Origin: Geodermatophilus aquaeductus
GTDB lineage: Bacteria > Actinomycetota > Actinomycetes > Mycobacteriales > Geodermatophilaceae
Assembly: GCF_900182545.1 (NCBI RefSeq)
Contig: NZ_FXTJ01000013.1
Location: forward strand, 72,598 to 136,597
DNA: 64,000 nucleotides
Direction: 5' to 3'
The position numbers and the translations under genes were made by a program. The number at the start of each line of letters is the position of its first letter. The first letter of the stretch is position 1. The notes below the pieces were generated by a model. That model had not been told where the DNA came from and searched no databases. It worked only from the letters and a program-made list of their open reading frames with translations. Below are positions 53,597 through 61,480 of this stretch, piece by piece.

Positions 53597-54783
53597 TGCG
53601 GGTCCTCGTGGACGCCGGCCCCTGGCTGTCGGTGCCGCCCGCGGGCTACGGCGGGCTGGAGAACGTCGTCGCCACGCTGACCACCGAGCTGCGCCGCCGC
53701 GGGCACACCGTCGTCCTCGCCGCGTCCGGCGACTCGACGCTGCCCGTCGACGGCCTGGTCAGCGCCTTCCCCACCGGCCGCTTCGACCGCCTCGGGGCCC
53801 CGTACGCGCAGGTGGTCGGCATCGCGCACGCGCACGCCACGGCCGTGGCCGAGGCCGCCGCCACCGGGGGCTTCGACGTCGTGCACACCCACCTGGAGGT
53901 GGTCGGCCCGGCGGTGCTCGGCGGGCTCGGCCGGGCGGTGCCCCCGGTGCTGCACACGCTGCACTGGGACCTGCACCGCAACGCCGACTTCTACGCGTCC
54001 TTCGACGGCGGCGGCCGGGTGTTCTACGCGGGTGTGTCCGACAGCCAGGTGGCCCGCGGGCCAGAGCGGCTGCGGCGCCAGACGCTGGGCGCCGTCCCGC
54101 TGGCGGTGCCGGTCGACGGTCCTCCGCCGCTGCCGCGGGAGGAGCGCGACGACGCCGTCCTCGTGCTCGCGCGGCTGTGCGAGCTCAAGGGCACCGACAC
54201 CGCGGTGCGGGCCGCCCGGGCCGCCGGCGTGCCCGTGGTGCTCGCCGGCCCGGTCGGCCCGCTGCCCGACCGCGCCGCGCTCGACGCCGCCCTGGCCACC
54301 CCGGGGCACCCGGCGCTGTCACACCCCGACGTCGCGTGGTTCCTCGCCTGCGTCGAGCCCCTGCTCGACGGCGAGCAGGCGCGCTGGGTGGGCACCGTGA
54401 GCGGCACGGAGAAGGACGATCTCCTGCGCCGGGCGAGGGCGCTGCTGACGCCGATCCGCTGGGAGGAGCCCGGCGGGACGGCGGTGTGCGAGGCGCTCGC
54501 GGCCGGGACGCCGGTGGTGGCGCTGGCCCGCGGCTGCCTGCCCTCGCTGGTCGACGACGGCCGCACCGGCTTCCTCGCCGACGACGAGGCGGGCCTGACC
54601 GCGGCGCTGGGGCGGCTCGGGGAGATCGACCCGGAGGTGTGCGCGGCCGAGGCGCGGCGCCGGTTCGCGCCCCCGGTCATGGCGGCGGCCTACGAGCGGC
54701 TCTACGCCGAGGTGGTCCGCCGCGCGGGGGTGCGCCGGATGACGGGCACGCGCGTCGTGGCGCCCCGCTCCCCCACGCTCTAG
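53596..54783 (+). CDS. GT4-family glycosyltransferase
   Basis: 395 residues, GT-B. MRVLVDAGPWLSVPPAGYGGLENVV, FDVVHTHLEVVGPAVLGG, LVLARLCELKGTDTAVRAAR, LTPIRWEEPGGTAVCEALAAG (E-x7-E), VVALARGCLPSLVDDGRTGFLADD. This resembles the group often annotated as UDP-glucose:tetrahydrobiopterin- or mannosyltransferase-like. ATG 53596 forms TGATG with the gpgS copy 2 stop; GTG one codon upstream is possible. The operon with two GpgS-like genes suggests a compatible-solute or glucosylglycerate-type product. Ends with TAG and overlaps the convergent gene by four bases. Confidence 0.88.
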   Translation: MRVLVDAGPWLSVPPAGYGGLENVVATLTTELRRRGHTVVLAASGDSTLPVDGLVSAFPTGRFDRLGAPYAQVVGIAHAHATAVAEAAATGGFDVVHTHLEVVGPAVLGGLGRAVPPVLHTLHWDLHRNADFYASFDGGGRVFYAGVSDSQVARGPERLRRQTLGAVPLAVPVDGPPPLPREERDDAVLVLARLCELKGTDTAVRAARAAGVPVVLAGPVGPLPDRAALDAALATPGHPALSHPDVAWFLACVEPLLDGEQARWVGTVSGTEKDDLLRRARALLTPIRWEEPGGTAVCEALAAGTPVVALARGCLPSLVDDGRTGFLADDEAGLTAALGRLGEIDPEVCAAEARRRFAPPVMAAAYERLYAEVVRRAGVRRMTGTRVVAPRSPTL

Positions 54784-55748
54784 TCCCGGCTGCCCTGGCC
54801 GCGAACCGGGACGGCGGCGCCGGTGCGGGCCGACTCCGCGATCGCCACCGCCAGCCGGTGGGTGCGCAGCGCCTCGGCGTAGTCGACCAGCCCCTCCGCG
54901 CGCGCGCCCGTGGTCAGCAGGTCCACGAAGGCCCGGTCGACGGCGGTGCGGGCGTCCACCTCCGGCTCGCTGTGCCTCGTGCCGTCGGCCGTCGTCACCG
55001 CCAGCGAGGTCTCGGTGAGCTCGAACGAGGCGCCGGCGCAGGAGACCTCGAGGCCGGCGCGGGTCTTCGCCGGCTGCGCGCAGGCCGCCGTGAGCGTGCC
55101 GACCGCGCCGGAGGCGAACCGCAGCAGCGCCACGGTGGCGTCGTCGACGTCGCGACCCTCCGACGACGACGGTGCGGTCAGCGCCTGCACCTCCTCCACC
55201 TCGCCGGCCAGCACGCGGGCCAGGTCGAGCACATGGGTGGCCTGCTCGACCACCTGCCCGCCCGAGCGGTCCGCGCGCGACCACCACGCCGGCGGCGGGA
55301 CCTTGTCCAGCCAGGTGGCCGCGACCAGCCGCGGCGGGGCGGTGGCGCACACCGCCCGGGCCGCGGCCACGGTGTCCAGGTGCCGCCAGTGGTAGCCGGT
55401 CGCCGTCGGCACGCCGGAGTCGGCGACGGCGGCGGCCACCTCCTCGGCGACGGCGAGGTCGGTGCCCAGCGGCTTCTCCACGAACAGCGGAAGGCCGGCG
55501 CGGACCACGGTCAGCTCCAGCTCGCCGTGCGCGAACGGCGGTACGCACAGCCAGACCGCGTCGAGGCCCGAGCCCAGCAGCCCGTCGACGTCGAGGGCCG
55601 GCACGCCCAGCTCCCCGGCGAGGGCCGTGGCCGCCGCGGGGAGGGCGTCGGCCACGCCGACGAGATCGACGCCGTCCAGCGCGTTCAGCGTGCGGCCGTG
55701 CCGGGCGCCGACCCCACCGGCCCCGACCAGGCCCACCCGGATGCTCAC
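54780..55748 (-). CDS. Gfo/Idh/MocA-family oxidoreductase
   Basis: 322 residues. IRVGLVGAGGVGARHGRTL is the NAD(P) site, DAVWLCVPPFAHGELEL and LFVEKPLGTDLAVAEEV (EKP block) are diagnostic, and HVLDLARVLAGE carries the catalytic-His region. Acts on a sugar or inositol derivative; the exact substrate is not evident. GTG at 55748 overlaps the HAD gene stop (GTGA), so both are in one operon. Ends with TAG. Confidence 0.9.
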   Translation of the reverse strand: MSIRVGLVGAGGVGARHGRTLNALDGVDLVGVADALPAAATALAGELGVPALDVDGLLGSGLDAVWLCVPPFAHGELELTVVRAGLPLFVEKPLGTDLAVAEEVAAAVADSGVPTATGYHWRHLDTVAAARAVCATAPPRLVAATWLDKVPPPAWWSRADRSGGQVVEQATHVLDLARVLAGEVEEVQALTAPSSSEGRDVDDATVALLRFASGAVGTLTAACAQPAKTRAGLEVSCAGASFELTETSLAVTTADGTRHSEPEVDARTAVDRAFVDLLTTGARAEGLVDYAEALRTHRLAVAIAESARTGAAVPVRGQGSRD

Positions 55749-56410
55749 GCGAGCGGGGTGTCGTCGAGGCCGGCGAGGAGGTCCCCGGGGGTGTCGAACA
55801 CCGCGACCGCGCCGGCGTCGCGCAGCTCGTCGTCGCCGAAGCCGCCAAAACGCACCGACACCGCGGGCATGTCCGCCTTCTTCGCCGCCTCGACGTCCCA
55901 CACCGAGTCCCCGACCACCACGCTCGCCGCGTCCTCGGGCTCGCCGAGGCTGCGCAGCGCCACCTGCAGGAGGTCCGGGGCGGGCTTGGTCGACTCGACG
56001 TCCTCGCTCGTGGTCCAGGCCTCGGCGACGTCGCGGGCGTCGAGCAGGTCGAGGTAGCGGTCGACGTGGTGCGGCTTGCCGGAGCTGGCCAGCACGACCC
56101 GGTGACCGCGCTCGCGCAGGCCCACCAGCAGGTCGCGGGCACCCGGCAGCGGCGCGACCTCGGCGATCAGGCGGTCGACCTCCTCCACCCAGCGCTCGCG
56201 CGCCTCGTTCCCGATCCGCTGCTCCAGGCCGTCCCCGCCGATCGCCGCGACCAGCTGGTCACCGCCCATGCCGATCAGCCGGTGGATCCGCCACACCGGG
56301 AACGTCTCGCCCAGCGACCGGAACGCCCGGTACCAGGCCAGCGCGTGCTGGTAGTTCGTGTCCACCAGCGTGCCGTCGACGTCGAGGACCGCGACCAGGG
56401 GGGAGCTCAC
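55745..56410 (-). CDS. HAD-superfamily phosphatase
   Basis: 221 residues. Motif I VAVLDVDGTLVDTNYQHALAW (nucleophile Asp), motif II VVLASSGKP, motif III Lys in DVESTKPAPDLLQVAL, motif IV VVVGDSVWDVEAAKKAD. The cap between motifs I and II is the alpha-helical C1 type seen in phosphoglycolate phosphatase and beta-phosphoglucomutase relatives. Coupled to the Gfo/Idh gene by a GTGA overlap, so it may dephosphorylate a sugar phosphate in the same route. Start GTG at 56410. Confidence 0.9.
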   Translation of the reverse strand: MSSPLVAVLDVDGTLVDTNYQHALAWYRAFRSLGETFPVWRIHRLIGMGGDQLVAAIGGDGLEQRIGNEARERWVEEVDRLIAEVAPLPGARDLLVGLRERGHRVVLASSGKPHHVDRYLDLLDARDVAEAWTTSEDVESTKPAPDLLQVALRSLGEPEDAASVVVGDSVWDVEAAKKADMPAVSVRFGGFGDDELRDAGAVAVFDTPGDLLAGLDDTPLA

Positions 56411-56448
56411 GCTCCGGGAACTGCCCCGGCCCGAGTGGCAGCAACCGC

Positions 56449-57561
56449 TCAGCCGTGGACCAGCAGCCCCCGGACCGTCTCGCCGGCCGCCTGGTCGCGG
56501 TAGCCCTGGGTCAGCTGGTCGAGGGAATACCGGCGGGTGACCAGCCGGTCGAGCTCCAGCCGGCCCTCCTCGGCCATCCGCGCCAGCATCGGGATGTCGC
56601 GGAAGGGGTTGCAGGAGCCGAACAGCGAGCCCTGCACGCGGTGCTCGAAGACGGTGGTCATCTGCCCGTTGAGGTCCACGTGGCCCTCGCGCGGGTGGTC
56701 GGCCAGCGCGGTGAGCACCAGCGTGCCGCCCTTGCCCAGGCACGCCGACGCCCCGGCCATGACCTCGGCCGACATCTTCCCGACGGTCACGACCACGACG
56801 TCGGCGCCGGTGCCCCGCGACAGCTCCCGGGCCAGCGCGGCGGCCTCCCGGGCGTCGGCGACGGCGTGGGTCGCGCCCAGGGACCGCGCGAAGTCCCGCT
56901 TCATGGCCACCGGGTCGACGCCGATGACGTGCGCCGCGCCCGCGTGCACCGCGCCCTGCACGGCGTTGACGCCCACGCCGCCCAGCCCGACCACCACGAC
57001 GACGTCGCCCGGGCGCGTGCCGCCGGAGTAGACCGCCGACCCCCACCCGGTGGGGACGCTGCAGGCCAGGAGTGCCGCGGTGTCCAGCGGCAGGTGCGCG
57101 TCGATCCGCACGCAGGAGAACTCGCTGAGCACCGTGTGGCGGGCGAACGCGCCGACGATGCAGAACCCGCCGAGGGGCTCCCCGTCGAGGCGGAAGGGAT
57201 AGGTCCCGGTGGGCAGCTGCCCGATCGCGATCGTGGCGCCCTCGTCGCAGATGTTGGACCGGCCGGTGGCGCAGTAGCGGCAGTGCCCGCACGCGGGCAG
57301 GAAGCTCGTGACGACGTGGTCGCCGGGCGCGACGGACGTGACGCCGGGGCCGACCGCCAGGACGACGCCGGAGCCCTCGTGCCCGCCGACGATCGGGTAG
57401 CGGCCGCCGGGGTTGGAGTGCCGCAGGTGCTCGTCGGAGTGGCACAGGCCGGCGTAGGCCATCTCGACCAGGACCTCACCGGGCCCGGGGTCCACGACCT
57501 CCAGGTCGACGATCTCGTACTCGGTGCCCGCCTCGCGCAGCACCGCTCCCCTGGTCTCCAC
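56449..57561 (-). CDS. Zinc-dependent alcohol dehydrogenase (MDR family, NDMA-dependent-like)
   Basis: 370 residues. Catalytic zinc ligands: Cys in AGLCHSDEH, GHE in YPIVGGHEGSGVV; structural zinc: CGHCRYCATGRSNIC. The NAD fold is VVVVVGLGGVGVNAVQGAV and IGVDPVAMKRDFARSLGATH. The sequence resembles the mycobacterial/actinobacterial NDMA-dependent ADH group, which keeps NAD tightly bound. GTG at 57561 has GGGAGG upstream. The 235-base gap to the divergent TetR gene is rich in palindromes, so TetR probably controls it. Confidence 0.9.
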   Translation of the reverse strand: METRGAVLREAGTEYEIVDLEVVDPGPGEVLVEMAYAGLCHSDEHLRHSNPGGRYPIVGGHEGSGVVLAVGPGVTSVAPGDHVVTSFLPACGHCRYCATGRSNICDEGATIAIGQLPTGTYPFRLDGEPLGGFCIVGAFARHTVLSEFSCVRIDAHLPLDTAALLACSVPTGWGSAVYSGGTRPGDVVVVVGLGGVGVNAVQGAVHAGAAHVIGVDPVAMKRDFARSLGATHAVADAREAAALARELSRGTGADVVVVTVGKMSAEVMAGASACLGKGGTLVLTALADHPREGHVDLNGQMTTVFEHRVQGSLFGSCNPFRDIPMLARMAEEGRLELDRLVTRRYSLDQLTQGYRDQAAGETVRGLLVHG

Positions 57562-57598
57562 CGGTCCGGCCCTCCCTCTGGCCCGGCGCCGCCCCCGC

Positions 57599-57620
57599 GG
57601 ACGCCGTCGTCTCGGCGTCC
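57599..57620. promoter_or_regulatory. Inverted repeat in the ADH-TetR divergent region (8-bp arms)
   Basis: GGACGCCG-tcgtct-CGGCGTCC, perfect arms, 38 bases upstream of the ADH start. Either a TetR operator or an mRNA leader hairpin of the ADH gene. Confidence 0.4.
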
Positions 57621-57657
57621 AGCCAACCCCACGGCCCCGCGGCGCCCGACGCCGGGT

Positions 57658-57670
57658 GGCACCCGGTGCC
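57658..57670. promoter_or_regulatory. 13-base palindrome in the ADH-TetR divergent region
   Basis: GGCACC-C-GGTGCC, perfect six-base arms. Candidate operator half of the same regulatory region. Confidence 0.35.
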
Positions 57671-57749
57671 AGCGGACGCCGTCCCCGGGCGACCGTGCAG
57701 GTCGATGGGGGGATCGGCACCGGCGGCATGCCCCGACCGGCTGACGTCG

Positions 57750-57757
57750 TTCCGGAA
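57750..57757. promoter_or_regulatory. 8-base palindrome TTCCGGAA
   Basis: Perfect palindrome about 27 bases before the TetR -10-like hexamer. It may be part of a larger operator. Confidence 0.25.
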
Positions 57758-57768
57758 ACCCGGCTCCC

Positions 57769-57789
57769 GCAACGGAGCGTTGCTACCCT
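57769..57789 (+). promoter_or_regulatory. Candidate TetR auto-operator abutting the -10 hexamer
   Basis: GCAACG-GAG-CGTTGC (57769-57783) is a perfect inverted repeat that runs directly into the -10-like TACCCT (57784-57789). TACCCT is seven bases before the GTG at 57797. A repressor bound here would block the promoter spacer. Confidence 0.5.
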
Positions 57790-57796
57790 TCGCACC

Positions 57797-58483
57797 GTGA
57801 GTGATCAGTCCCGCCGGGCCGTCAAGAAGGCCCAGACGCGCGCGCACGTGCGGGACACGGCTCAGCAGCTGTTCTCCGAGCGCGGCTTCGACGCCGTCCC
57901 CATCGCCGAGGTCGCGGCCGCCGCGGGCGTCGCGGTGCAGACGGTGTTCAACCACTTCGCCACCAAGGAGGAGCTCTACTGGGCCGACCGGACGCCGTGG
58001 GTGGACGCACCGGCCGCCGCCGTCCGGCAGCGCCCCGCCGGCGTGCCCGCGCTCACCGCGCTGCGCGAGCACCTGGTCGAGTCGGTGGGGCGCTTCGTCG
58101 AGCGACTGGCGGACCCGACCAGCCGCTGCACGATCGCCGACCTCACCCGCTCCCCCGCGCTGCAGGCCTCCGAGCGGGAGCTGCACCACACCGCCGAGGC
58201 CCGGCTCCGCGAGGCGCTGGTCGAGGCCTGGACCGACCCCGACGCGGACGAGCGGGTGCCCGCGGACCCGCGCACGGCGGCCGCGGTCGTGGCCGCCACC
58301 TGGCTCGCGGTCACCCGGATCCTCGTGACCACGCCGCGCAACCCGCTGCCGGCGCCCGAGGACGCCGCCGCGGTCGCCGCGGAGTCGCGCACGCTGGCCG
58401 AGCGGCTGCTCACCCGCTACGAGGCCGAGCTCGTCAGCACGGTCCTGGCCGACGTCACCGTCCCGGCCCTGCGCGCCGTCTGA
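57797..58483 (+). CDS. TetR/AcrR-family transcriptional regulator
   Basis: 228 residues. The N-terminal helix-turn-helix is AQTRAHVRDTAQQLFSERGF then PIAEVAAAAGVAVQTVFNHF and TKEELYW, a canonical TetR DNA-binding domain at about 10-60. The C-terminal ligand domain is variable (FVERLADPTSRCTIADLTRS). It is divergent from the alcohol dehydrogenase gene and is preceded by several palindromes, so autoregulation and control of the ADH gene are likely. Confidence 0.9.
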   Translation: MSDQSRRAVKKAQTRAHVRDTAQQLFSERGFDAVPIAEVAAAAGVAVQTVFNHFATKEELYWADRTPWVDAPAAAVRQRPAGVPALTALREHLVESVGRFVERLADPTSRCTIADLTRSPALQASERELHHTAEARLREALVEAWTDPDADERVPADPRTAAAVVAATWLAVTRILVTTPRNPLPAPEDAAAVAAESRTLAERLLTRYEAELVSTVLADVTVPALRAV

Positions 58484-58505
58484 TCGGCCGGCGCACGGCC
58501 CGGGG

Positions 58506-59120
58506 TCAGCGCCGGGCGGGCTCCGCGACGGGCGCCACGATCGGCATCAGCACCTCGTCGACCACCTGCTCGACGTGCTCGGCGACCATGGCGCCGTCGC
58601 CGGCGGCGGTGAGCCGCTGCCACCAGAACGCCTCGAGCACCGAGCGCAGCAGCGCCAGCCGCTCGGCCGGCACGTCGTCGCCCCGGGCGGCCCAGCGCCG
58701 GCCCAGCTGCTCGACGCTCTCGGTGAGCGGGTGCACGAGTGCGGCGTCGAGCCCGGCGCGCAGGTCCTCGTCGTGGCGGGCGGCCCCGACGAGGCTGGCC
58801 ACCGCGCGCTCCTCGCGCGACAGCGGCCGGCGCCAGGAGCCCACCAGCGCGACGAGGTCGGCGCGGACCGAGCCCTCGTCCTCGGGGGCGTGCACGAGCG
58901 TGAAGCGGCTGACCGCCGAGCGCGCGAGCGCGGCCATCGAGGGCCAGCGCCGGTAGATCCCGGCCTTGCCCGCCCGGGCCCGGGCGGCGACGCGGTCGCT
59001 GTTGAGCCGGCCCCAGCCCTCCTCGGCGAGGATGTCGACGGCGACCGCGACCAGCTGCTCGGACAGTTCCGCGCTCAGCGGCCGGCCCGGGGTGCCACTC
59101 ACGGGCGAACTCGTTCGCAC
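58506..59120 (-). CDS. TetR/AcrR-family transcriptional regulator
   Basis: 204 residues. The DNA-binding domain is LVAVAVDILAEEGWGRLNSD then RVAARARAGKAGIYRRWPSM, with the typical YRRWPSxxAL end. The C-terminal domain resembles TetR_C_11-type (SREERAVASLVGAARHDEDL). Start is uncertain: GTG 59120 follows CAACCT-N6, while GTG 59102 lies directly after a palindrome. It is convergent with the preceding TetR gene. No clear target other than itself. Confidence 0.85.
   Translation of the reverse strand: MRTSSPVSGTPGRPLSAELSEQLVAVAVDILAEEGWGRLNSDRVAARARAGKAGIYRRWPSMAALARSAVSRFTLVHAPEDEGSVRADLVALVGSWRRPLSREERAVASLVGAARHDEDLRAGLDAALVHPLTESVEQLGRRWAARGDDVPAERLALLRSVLEAFWWQRLTAAGDGAMVAEHVEQVVDEVLMPIVAPVAEPARR
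59105..59118. promoter_or_regulatory. 14-base inverted repeat at the start of the TetR gene
   Basis: GCGAAC-tc-GTTCGC, perfect arms, between the two candidate GTG starts. Candidate auto-operator of the 58506-59120 regulator. Confidence 0.4.
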
Positions 59121-59210
59121 GGCATCAGGTTGCGCACCGCCACATCCTGACCTGTCGATGGAGTCACCACAACGACAGGGTCGGGCCGTCACCCGACCGG
59201 ACGGCCGCGA

Positions 59211-59240
59211 CGCGCCGTGGAACGCGCCGTGGAACGCGCC
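59211..59240. repeat. Short tandem repeat, 12-base unit
   Basis: The unit ACGCGCCGTGGA occurs twice and is followed by a third partial copy (ACGCGCCGTG). It lies just after the stop of the 59244-59576 gene, between it and the TetR gene. No function evident. Confidence 0.5.
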
Positions 59241-59243
59241 GTG

Positions 59244-59576
59244 TCAGGCGCCGGCGGCGCCCTCGACGTGGACCTGGAGCGTGGCGCCGTCCTCGCTGAC
59301 CCAGCCCCGGCTCCGCGCCTGCTCGACCATCCGGTCCCAGCGCTCGCCCCAGTCGGCGACGTCGGCGTCGGGCTCCGCGGCGGCCCGCAGCGCCGCCGCG
59401 TCGAGCAGGCCGGTGCCGTCGTCCTGCAGCCGGCCGAGACCTGCCCGGCGCAGGACCTCGTCGGCCTCCTCGTCGGTCACCTGGCCCAGCGCCAGGTGCA
59501 GCCGGGTGAGGTCGTCGGTGTCGACGACCCGGACCTCGGGGCGCTCGTCGGCGCCCCCCACCACCTCGACGATCAC
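59244..59576 (-). CDS. Hypothetical protein (110 aa), cotranscribed with menB
   Basis: An acidic, soluble protein: MIVEVVGGADERPEVRVVDT, LTRLHLALGQVTDEEADEVL, WGERWDRMVEQARSRGWVSE and LQVHVEGAAGA. GAGGAGG lies about five bases before the GTG at 59576, and the gene starts fifteen bases after the menB stop. No family recognised. Confidence 0.7.
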   Translation of the reverse strand: MIVEVVGGADERPEVRVVDTDDLTRLHLALGQVTDEEADEVLRRAGLGRLQDDGTGLLDAAALRAAAEPDADVADWGERWDRMVEQARSRGWVSEDGATLQVHVEGAAGA

Positions 59577-59591
59577 GGGGTCCTCCTCGGG

Positions 59592-60479
59592 TCACACGTG
59601 CCAGGGGAAGCGGGAGAAGTCGGGGTCCCGCTTCTCCAGGAAGGCGTCGCGGCCCTCCACGGCCTCCTCGGCCGCGTAGGCCAGCCGGGTCGTCTCCCCG
59701 GCGAAGAGCTGCTGGCCGACGAGGCCGTCGTCGATCAGGTTGAACGAGTACTTGAGCATCCGCTGGGCGGTGGGGCTCTTGGCGACGATCCGCCGGCCCC
59801 AGTCGAGCGCGGTGCGCTCCAGCTCGGCGTGCGGGACGACCCGGTTGACCATGCCCATGCGGTGCGCGTCCTCGGCGGAGTACTCGTCGCCCAGGAAGAA
59901 GATCTCGCGGGCGTACTTCTGCCCGACCTGGCGGGCGAGGTAGGCCGACCCGAAGCCGCCGTCGAAGCTGCCGACGTCGGCGTCGGTCTGCTTGAACCGC
60001 GCGTGCTCGGCGCTGGCCAGGGTGAGGTCGGAGACCACGTGCAGGCTGTGCCCGCCGCCGGCCGCCCACCCGGGGACGACGCAGACGACGACCTTCGGCA
60101 TGAACCGGATGAGCCGCTGCGCCTCGAGCACGTGCAGCCGGCCGCTGCTGGTCTCCGAGTGCTGGTAGCCGTGGCGCCCGCGGACCCGCTGGTCGCCGCC
60201 GGAGCAGAACGCCCAGCCGCCGTCCTTCGGGCTCGGGCCGTTGCCGGTGAGGAGCACGCAGCCGACGTCGGTGGACAGCCGGGCGTGCTCGAGGGCGGTG
60301 ATGAGCTCGTCGACGGTCTGCGGCCGGAAGGCATTGCGGACCTCGGGCCGGTCGAAGGCGATCCGGACGACGCCGGCGTCGACGGCGCGGTGGTAGGTGA
60401 TGTCGCCGGAGTCGAACCCCTCGACGGGCCGCCACGCCGCGCTGTCGAAGATCTCCGAGACGTCGTCGCGGGCGCTCAT
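59592..60479 (-). CDS. menB: 1,4-dihydroxy-2-naphthoyl-CoA synthase
   Basis: 295 residues. A crotonase-fold enzyme of menaquinone synthesis that closes the naphthoquinone ring from o-succinylbenzoyl-CoA. IAFDRPEVRNAFRPQTVDEL, GWAFCSGGDQRVRG (oxyanion hole), VPGWAAGGGHSLHVVSDLTLAS, QTDADVGSFDGGFGSAYLARQVG and the C-terminal FSRFPWHV are MenB-specific. The ATG follows TAGGTT-N6. Other men genes are not in the window. Confidence 0.95.
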   Translation of the reverse strand: MSARDDVSEIFDSAAWRPVEGFDSGDITYHRAVDAGVVRIAFDRPEVRNAFRPQTVDELITALEHARLSTDVGCVLLTGNGPSPKDGGWAFCSGGDQRVRGRHGYQHSETSSGRLHVLEAQRLIRFMPKVVVCVVPGWAAGGGHSLHVVSDLTLASAEHARFKQTDADVGSFDGGFGSAYLARQVGQKYAREIFFLGDEYSAEDAHRMGMVNRVVPHAELERTALDWGRRIVAKSPTAQRMLKYSFNLIDDGLVGQQLFAGETTRLAYAAEEAVEGRDAFLEKRDPDFSRFPWHV

Positions 60480-60485
60480 GCCCCG

Positions 60486-60491
60486 AACCTA
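60486..60491 (-). promoter_or_regulatory. Putative leaderless promoter of menB
   Basis: TAGGTT on the minus strand, six bases before the ATG at 60479. Confidence 0.5.
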
Positions 60492-60522
60492 GCTGCGGTG
60501 AGTGGAGCGGGCAGGGCCGGGA

Positions 60523-61341
60523 TCAGCCGCCGCCGAGCAGGCCGCCCACGCCGCCGGTGACGCCGCCGACCACGCCACCCACCGCGTCGGTGGCACCGCC
60601 GACCACGCCGCCCACCGCGTCGGTGGCACCGCCCACGACCTCACCCACCGCGTCGGTGGCACCGCCCACGACCCCACCCGCCGGCTGGGGCAGCGACGGC
60701 ACCGGGGCCGGAGCCGGGACCTCGGGCGCCGGGGCCGGCGCGGGGACGACGGGCGCCGGAGCGGCCGGGGCGGGTGCCGCCGGGGCCGGGGCCGCGCCGG
60801 TCCCGGGCGAGGCGGAGCCGCCGGAGGACGCGGAGCCGGCCGGGGCGCTGCCGCCCGCACCGGCGGCCGGTGCCGCAGCGGCGGGCGCCGACGCCCCGGG
60901 AGCGGCCGGGGCGGCGGAGGAGGGCGCGGCCGCGTCGGTCGAGGCGGCCGCGACCGCGCCGGCCAGGCCGCTCAGCCCGGTCGGGGACGCCGACGCGCCG
61001 CCGGCGCGCTGCACGGAGGAGGCGGTGGTCCCGAAGCCGGGGAAGAGGAAGCCGTCGGGCGTGCCCGGGACGCCGAAGGACGGCGTCAGGCGGGCATACG
61101 TCGAGGGCTGCGCGGTCCCGGAGTCGCCGGAGTAGACGCCCGAGCCGGTCCCGGCGGCCGAGGCGTCGGGCGTGTCGCTCCCGGCGGTGGCCATGAGCGG
61201 TGCGACGACGAGGCCGGTGACGGCGAAGGACATCAGCACACGCCAGACCAGGCGCTGCGCGGCGCTCTCCTCGACGGGTGGCGTCTCCGCCGTCGGCTCG
61301 GCTGCCACGACGTCCTCCGTTGCGCGGTGCCGCGCGCCCAT
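60523..61341 (-). CDS. Secreted Ala/Pro-rich protein with C-terminal Gly/Val repeats
   Basis: 272 residues. A cytoplasmic N-terminus and one helix (LVWRVLMSFAVTGLVVAPLMA) that may be a signal anchor, then a short ordered-looking segment (YARLTPSFGVPGTPDGFLFPGF), a long Ala/Pro/Ser low-complexity region and a C-terminal repeat of the 11-residue unit VVGGATDAVGG ending in GLLGGG. Likely surface or wall associated. The ATG at 61341 is chosen; the frame is open upstream but not protein-like. No enzymatic domain seen. Confidence 0.7.
   Translation of the reverse strand: MGARHRATEDVVAAEPTAETPPVEESAAQRLVWRVLMSFAVTGLVVAPLMATAGSDTPDASAAGTGSGVYSGDSGTAQPSTYARLTPSFGVPGTPDGFLFPGFGTTASSVQRAGGASASPTGLSGLAGAVAAASTDAAAPSSAAPAAPGASAPAAAAPAAGAGGSAPAGSASSGGSASPGTGAAPAPAAPAPAAPAPVVPAPAPAPEVPAPAPVPSLPQPAGGVVGGATDAVGEVVGGATDAVGGVVGGATDAVGGVVGGVTGGVGGLLGGG
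60568..60666. repeat. Three 33-base tandem repeats within a coding region
   Basis: Units 60568-60600, 60601-60633 and 60634-60666 are nearly identical in DNA and encode VVGGATDAVG(G/E) on the minus strand. They form the C-terminal repeat of the secreted protein gene. Likely prone to copy-number change. Confidence 0.8.
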
Positions 61342-61467
61342 GGGTCGACCCCTCTCCGTCTCGCCGGTGAGACTGCCCTCACACCTTCGGTACAACGACG
61401 TACCGCTGCAACAGTTGCGCCTGCGACCAGCGCGAACGGGCGACAGGCGGGGACCGCGCCGCGGGGC

Positions 61468-61473
61468 TAGCGT
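61468..61473 (+). promoter_or_regulatory. Putative leaderless promoter of the EEP-family gene
   Basis: TAGCGT followed by seven bases and the GTG at 61481. Confidence 0.4.
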
Positions 61474-61480
61474 CGGCCGG

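Noticed and set aside
60568..60666. Possible CRISPR-like direct repeats
   Set aside because: Units are contiguous without spacers and lie in frame in a coding sequence.
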